Assembly: GCA_964424205.1 (NCBI GenBank)
Contig: CAYRIF010000166.1
Span: forward strand, 1-8,379
DNA length: 8,379 nt
Origin: CAYRIF01 sp964424205
GTDB lineage: Bacteria; Bacteroidota; Bacteroidia; Cytophagales; Cyclobacteriaceae
Direction of reading: 5' to 3'
The notes under the pieces are model-generated. The model was not told the DNA's origin and made no database searches. It worked only from the letters and a program-made list of their open reading frames with translations. Shown in pieces: positions 5,034 to 8,379 of this stretch. The position numbers and the translations under genes were made by a program. Each line of letters begins with the position of its first letter. Position 1 is the first letter of the stretch.

Positions 5034-5266
5034 TAGTTATATTTGGATTTTAAATCAGTAGCTTTAATAATACGGTCATTTTCTGAATCAATAAGCGCCA
5101 TATCTATTTCATGGTTAAACTGTTCTAAACTCATTGGCGTGATTTCTTTTTCAAAAACAATTGACTTTCCTTTTTTTAACATTTTCTCCAAGCTAATAAT
5201 TATATCTTCGTTTTGTATGCGAAGAAAATCTTGAATGAATGAGCGTTTTCTTGTTTGTAAATCCAT
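5033..5266 (-). CDS. Type II antitoxin partner of the RelE/ParE toxin
   Basis: This 77-aa acidic/basic mixed protein has the layout of small Bacteroidota antitoxins paired with RelE/ParE toxins. The N-terminal helix RKRSFIQDFLRIQNEDIIISLEKMLKK (6-32) probably dimerises. A middle segment is followed by PMSLEQFNHEIDMALIDSENDRIIKATDLKSKY (44-76), whose 'SLEqFn..Id.AL.D...gRi....DL' pattern is the toxin-neutralising tail seen in such pairs. It overlaps the toxin start by one base. A perfect TACTTTTG -7 box lies in the 69-bp gap between kdgK and this ATG, so the pair should be expressed independently of the sugar operon. Autoregulation is usual for such modules but I see no clear operator palindrome here. 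Confidence 0.8.
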   Translation of the reverse strand: MDLQTRKRSFIQDFLRIQNEDIIISLEKMLKKGKSIVFEKEITPMSLEQFNHEIDMALIDSENDRIIKATDLKSKYN

Positions 5267-5283
5267 TTTCTATTGATTTTATC

Positions 5284-5291
5284 CAAAAGTA
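5284..5291 (-). promoter_or_regulatory. Candidate promoter -7 box for the toxin-antitoxin pair
   Basis: The minus strand reads TACTTTTG, an exact match to the Bacteroidota TAnnTTTG box, ending 18 bp before the antitoxin ATG. It sits in the kdgK-antitoxin gap. No good -33 TTTG is visible upstream. If active it would also transcribe eda. Confidence 0.5.
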
Positions 5292-5335
5292 CAAATTTTT
5301 AAGGAATTATTTATGCTGAACACTATCAACTAAAT

Positions 5336-6376
5336 TCACCTACTTACTCTCCCTGAGGCATCTCCGCCCATCAGTTTTTCTACTTCATCGACAGTGACTA
5401 AATTGGCGTCACCATATATGGTGTGTTTCAGACAAGAAGCTGCTACCGCAAAATCTAATGCTTTTTGATCATCATTATAATTCAATAGTCCATATATAAG
5501 TCCACCCATAAATGAATCACCCCCACCAACACGATCAACAATGTGCGTGATTTGATAAGTGGAGGTGTATAAAAATTTATCTCCATTGAATAAAACCCCT
5601 GACCAGGTGTTATGTGAGGCACTAATAGAACCTCTTAATGTTGTGATTACTTTCTTGGCTCTTGGGAAACGCTCCATCAATTGTCTGCAAACTGATTCGT
5701 AGGCCTTGGCATCCATGCTGTCGCCTTGGGTTACGTCCACACTAGATGGGTGAATGTCAAAATGCTTTTCGGCATCTTCTTCGTTGCCCAAGATTACATC
5801 ACATCCTGCGACTAGCTCTGGCATCACTTCTCCTGGTGTTTTTCCATAGTTCCAAAGCTTTTTTCTATAGTTCAAATCTGTTGAAACGGTAATCCCTAAT
5901 TTATTGGCAGCTTGAATGGCTTCCAAACAAACATCCGCGGCACCTTGTGAGATGGCCGGGGTAATGCCTGTCCAGTGGAACCAATCAGCGCCTTTAAAAA
6001 CTTCTTCCCAATCAATCATTCCTTTTTCAATGGTTGATATAGCTGAATGGGCTCGGTCATACACCACCTTGCTTCCTCTGCTTACGGCACCGGTCTCCAA
6101 GAAGTAGATTCCTAACCGTTCGCCACCATATATAATGTCATTGACGTCAACGCCTCTTTTGCGCATTTCCATCATGGCGCACTGCCCGATGTCGTTATTT
6201 GGCAAACGAGTCACAAAAGAAACAGGTATACCATAGTTTGCCAACGAAACAGCAACATTAGATTCCCCACCTCCATAAATTGCATTGAAAGTATTGGCTT
6301 GCGAAAATCTTAGATTTCCCGCAGGCGCTAATCGTAACATTATTTCACCAAAGGTGACCACTTTTTTGTTTTTCAT
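5336..6376 (-). CDS. kdgK: 2-keto-3-deoxygluconate kinase (PfkB family)
   Basis: This 346-aa ribokinase/PfkB-type sugar kinase phosphorylates 2-keto-3-deoxygluconate to KDPG, the substrate of the aldolase encoded two genes further on. The N-terminal signature is TFGEIMLRLAP at 8-18 and YGGGESNVAVSLANYG at 34-49. A STDLNYRKKLW block lies at 165-175 and VILGNEEDA at 194-202. The PfkB signature DRVGGGDSFMGG at 281-292 carries the anion-hole glycines and the catalytic base Asp287. The length fits Bacteroidota KdgK proteins. It starts 11 bp after the uxaC stop codon, so both are surely co-transcribed. Neighbouring uxaC and eda make KDG, rather than ribose or fructose, the likely substrate. Confidence 0.93.
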   Translation of the reverse strand: MKNKKVVTFGEIMLRLAPAGNLRFSQANTFNAIYGGGESNVAVSLANYGIPVSFVTRLPNNDIGQCAMMEMRKRGVDVNDIIYGGERLGIYFLETGAVSRGSKVVYDRAHSAISTIEKGMIDWEEVFKGADWFHWTGITPAISQGAADVCLEAIQAANKLGITVSTDLNYRKKLWNYGKTPGEVMPELVAGCDVILGNEEDAEKHFDIHPSSVDVTQGDSMDAKAYESVCRQLMERFPRAKKVITTLRGSISASHNTWSGVLFNGDKFLYTSTYQITHIVDRVGGGDSFMGGLIYGLLNYNDDQKALDFAVAASCLKHTIYGDANLVTVDEVEKLMGGDASGRVSR

Positions 6377-6387
6377 TTCTACTACTT

Positions 6388-7788
6388 CTAAAACTTAAAA
6401 TAATTTTTGGCATTATAATAACAAATATTTTGCACCATTTTCCCCAATAATTCAATGTCATTGGGAAGTTCGCCCCTTTCTACATCTTCGCCGAGCAAAT
6501 TACACAAAATCCTTCTGAAATACTCATGCCGTGAATAGGAAAGAAAACTGCGTGAATCTGTGAGCATGCCAATAAACCTACTGAGCAAGCCAAAGTTTGA
6601 AAGCACATTCATTTGCTTTTCCATGCCGTCTTTTTGGTCTAAAAACCACCATGCGGCGCCGTACTGCATTTTTCCAGCGATAGCTTCGCTATTGAAATTA
6701 CCCACCATGGCTGCAAATACCTCTGAATCTTTTGGGTTCAGATTGTATAAAATTGTTTTTGCCAATTTTCCGTTTTCCTCTAGTTTATTTAGAAATTTGG
6801 AGAGCGGTTTCGCCTGTTCTACATCACCAATAGAATCATAGCCGCCATCAGCACCTATTTTCTGCATCATGCTGCTATTATTGTTTCTTAATGCACCCAA
6901 ATGGAATTGTTGCACCCAATTTTTTTCTTGGTCTAGCGTAGCCAAAAATACAAGTACGGCTGATTTGAATTTGAAAACCTCAATTTCAGTAAGTGACTTT
7001 TTCAGTGTAGCCTTTAAAAAAATAGCAGTTACTTCTTGTTCATTATAATCTTCTGCGTAAACACAATCTAGCCCATGGTCTGAAAGTCGACAGCCCATTT
7101 CATGGAAAAAATCATGGCGTTTTTTGAGTGCTTCGCAAAAGTCATCATAATTAGATATATCAATAGTACTCGCCTTTGATAATGCTGCAACATATATATT
7201 AAAAGTTTCCACATCCTCAATGACCATTGCCTTATCAGCTCTAAATGTTGGCAAAACTTTAATTTCAAAACCGGAGTCTTTTATTTTTTGATGGTGTTCC
7301 AAGCTGTCAATAGGATCATCGGTCGTGCAGAGAATTTCGACGTTAGCTTTTCTCAAAAGATTACGAACGCTGTACTGTTCGGTTTGCAACTTTTCGGAGC
7401 AATCTTCATAAATCTTTGTGACAGTTTCTTTATTCAATAAAGTATGAATGCCAAAGGGTTGCTGTAATTCCATGTGTGTCCAGTGATACAGCGGATTGCG
7501 CAATGTGTAGGGAACGGTTTCTGCCCATTTTTGAAATTTTTCAAAATCATTGGTATCACCGGTGATATATTTTTCATCAATGCCATTGGCGCGCATGGCG
7601 CGCCACTTGTAGTGATCACCGTCAAGCCATATTTTTGTTAAGTTTTCGAAATTCTTGTCCGAGGCGATTTCTTCGGGCGGAAGGTGATTGTGATAGTCTA
7701 TAATAGGTAAATCTTTGGCATACTCATGATACAGCTTTACAGCAGTTTTGCTATGTAAAAGAAAATTGTTACCTATAAATTTTTTCAT
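6388..7788 (-). CDS. uxaC: Uronate isomerase (glucuronate/galacturonate isomerase)
   Basis: This 466-aa cytoplasmic enzyme of the amidohydrolase superfamily interconverts D-glucuronate and D-fructuronate, or D-galacturonate and D-tagaturonate, the entry step of hexuronate catabolism. Full length for the family, it shows the metal-site motif DYHNHL at 31-36 (His33, His35), WLDGDHYKWRAMRANG at 54-69, TTDDP at 155-159, QFHLGALRNNN at 294-304, and the C-terminal block TDSRSF…RHEYFRR at 410-426. The ATG at 7788 gives the usual family N-terminus (MKKFIGNNFLL). It is the first gene of the visible operon; kdgK follows after 11 bp. About 590 bp of gene-free DNA precede it, so control sites should lie there. 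Confidence 0.96.
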   Translation of the reverse strand: MKKFIGNNFLLHSKTAVKLYHEYAKDLPIIDYHNHLPPEEIASDKNFENLTKIWLDGDHYKWRAMRANGIDEKYITGDTNDFEKFQKWAETVPYTLRNPLYHWTHMELQQPFGIHTLLNKETVTKIYEDCSEKLQTEQYSVRNLLRKANVEILCTTDDPIDSLEHHQKIKDSGFEIKVLPTFRADKAMVIEDVETFNIYVAALSKASTIDISNYDDFCEALKKRHDFFHEMGCRLSDHGLDCVYAEDYNEQEVTAIFLKATLKKSLTEIEVFKFKSAVLVFLATLDQEKNWVQQFHLGALRNNNSSMMQKIGADGGYDSIGDVEQAKPLSKFLNKLEENGKLAKTILYNLNPKDSEVFAAMVGNFNSEAIAGKMQYGAAWWFLDQKDGMEKQMNVLSNFGLLSRFIGMLTDSRSFLSYSRHEYFRRILCNLLGEDVERGELPNDIELLGKMVQNICYYNAKNYFKF

Positions 7789-8379
7789 GTTTTTATGTGA
7801 ATAGCTACAATTTTGTTTTTAAATAGTAACAATATTTTCACCCACCAATTCATATTTAGTGTTAGAAATGGACGAATTTATTAAATAATACGCAAAAACG
7901 TTACTAGTTTGATCACATATTAAAATAATAATTATTCCTAAAGGTAATTTTTCTTACTAGGTAGATTATTTAACAAACTGTAATGCGTAAATATTTTTTG
8001 TTTCAGCAATTTCTGCCATAGAATATAAGCATAGAAAGAATCATTTATCTTAAAGCTACAGAAAAATTCAAATCAATTAAATTGTTAAGAATCAGCAAGA
8101 TGTATTTTTGTTTTTTCGCTGTGTAATTTGCTAGGGACAATATTTGGATTTTTTCAGCAGTTAATTTTTTTTTATAAAAGACGTCTTTTTTAGCAAGTTT
8201 CCGAACGCTTTATTTACAATTCCTTCTATGTTTTGTTTCATTATCAGAGAGAATATCATTTATCACTTTCTGAATCAAATTACATTTTATTCTTATTCCT
8301 TACACTGAGATAAATCAGTAAAGGTGGGTGCTGCAAGGGTATAGAATTGTCGCACTTTCGTAGCGGATATAAATTTTTT
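7789..8379. other. AT-rich gene-free leader region of the uxaC operon
   Basis: No supportable gene is present. Features seen are a TTG…TACTATTT pair within about 60 bp of the uxaC ATG (TTG near 7848-7846) as a weak promoter candidate; an AACGTT core inside GCAAAAACGTTACTAG (7892-7907) resembling the half-sites of LacI-family operators; and a perfect 14-bp palindrome AAAAGACGTCTTTT (8176-8189). At the far right all three minus-strand frames are open for 20-30 codons from the edge, which is too short to call a gene end. Confidence 0.5.
8176..8189. promoter_or_regulatory. Perfect 14-bp palindrome, possible operator
   Basis: AAAAGACGTCTTTT is self-complementary about the ACGT centre and stands in an otherwise unstructured AT-rich region about 390 bp upstream of uxaC. 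A loopless palindrome suits a dimeric regulator better than a terminator. Whether it serves uxaC or an unseen neighbour is not clear. Confidence 0.3.

Noticed and set aside
6560..6841. Plus-strand 93-codon open frame
   Set aside because: Antisense shadow of uxaC with no independent support.
8131..8229. Short minus-strand frame of about 32 codons, including MKQNIEGIVNKAFGNLLKK
   Set aside because: Amphipathic-looking, but an overlapping frame looks equally plausible, there is no neighbour or promoter to support it, and the region is low-complexity AT-rich DNA.
8293..8379. Possible C-terminal end of a gene entering from the right edge
   Set aside because: All three minus-strand frames are open for 20-30 codons and none shows a recognisable protein; too short to call.

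Overview
The window looks like chromosomal DNA from a Bacteroidota bacterium, probably from the Cytophagia/Sphingobacteriia/Chitinophagia side. Four things point there: the DNA is AT-rich; start codons have A-rich leaders with almost no Shine-Dalgarno sequence; several leaders carry the Bacteroidota -7 box TAnnTTTG (for example 5284-5291 and 1588-1595); and the closest remembered relatives of the proteins are from that phylum. Every gene I can support lies on the minus strand, so the window is best read from right to left.

Right end (8379 to 7789): about 590 bp of AT-rich DNA with no supportable gene. It is the leader of a hexuronate catabolism operon. Then come uxaC (uronate isomerase, 7788-6388), kdgK (2-keto-3-deoxygluconate kinase, 6376-5336) and eda (KDPG aldolase, 4690-4022). 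Between kdgK and eda sits a RelE/ParE-type toxin-antitoxin pair (antitoxin 5266-5033, toxin 5033-4704, sharing one base in TAATG), with its own promoter-like box. UxaC opens the pathway, and KdgK and Eda finish it to pyruvate and glyceraldehyde-3-phosphate. The middle steps (UxaB/UxuB oxidoreductase and UxuA/UxaA dehydratase) are not in the window.

Middle (4021 to 2393): a 484-bp gene-free stretch carries an imperfect 66-bp tandem repeat and several hairpins. It is followed by two sets of very small genes: a 41-aa single-span membrane peptide plus an 83-aa conserved-looking protein, closed by a terminator; then a 39-aa peptide plus a 132-aa coiled-coil/two-span membrane protein, closed by another terminator. 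The 39- and 41-aa genes are found here by reading the sequence directly.

Left part (2271 to 1): a secreted 212-aa protein with a degenerate CAP-like domain; then pnuC (vitamin/nicotinamide riboside transporter) overlapping by 37 bp a stand-alone NadR-type ribosylnicotinamide kinase domain; then a strong terminator hairpin; then an array of three short palindromic elements of a type common in Bacteroidota; and at the left edge a clear TPP (THI-box) riboswitch with a promoter. The riboswitch points out of the window, so the gene it controls is not visible. Its closeness to a PnuC/kinase pair raises the question whether that pair serves thiamine rather than NAD salvage.

I see no strong candidate for a wholly new system. 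The most interesting items are the toxin-antitoxin insertion in the uronate operon, the two microprotein-bearing gene pairs, and the PnuC/kinase pair beside a THI-box.
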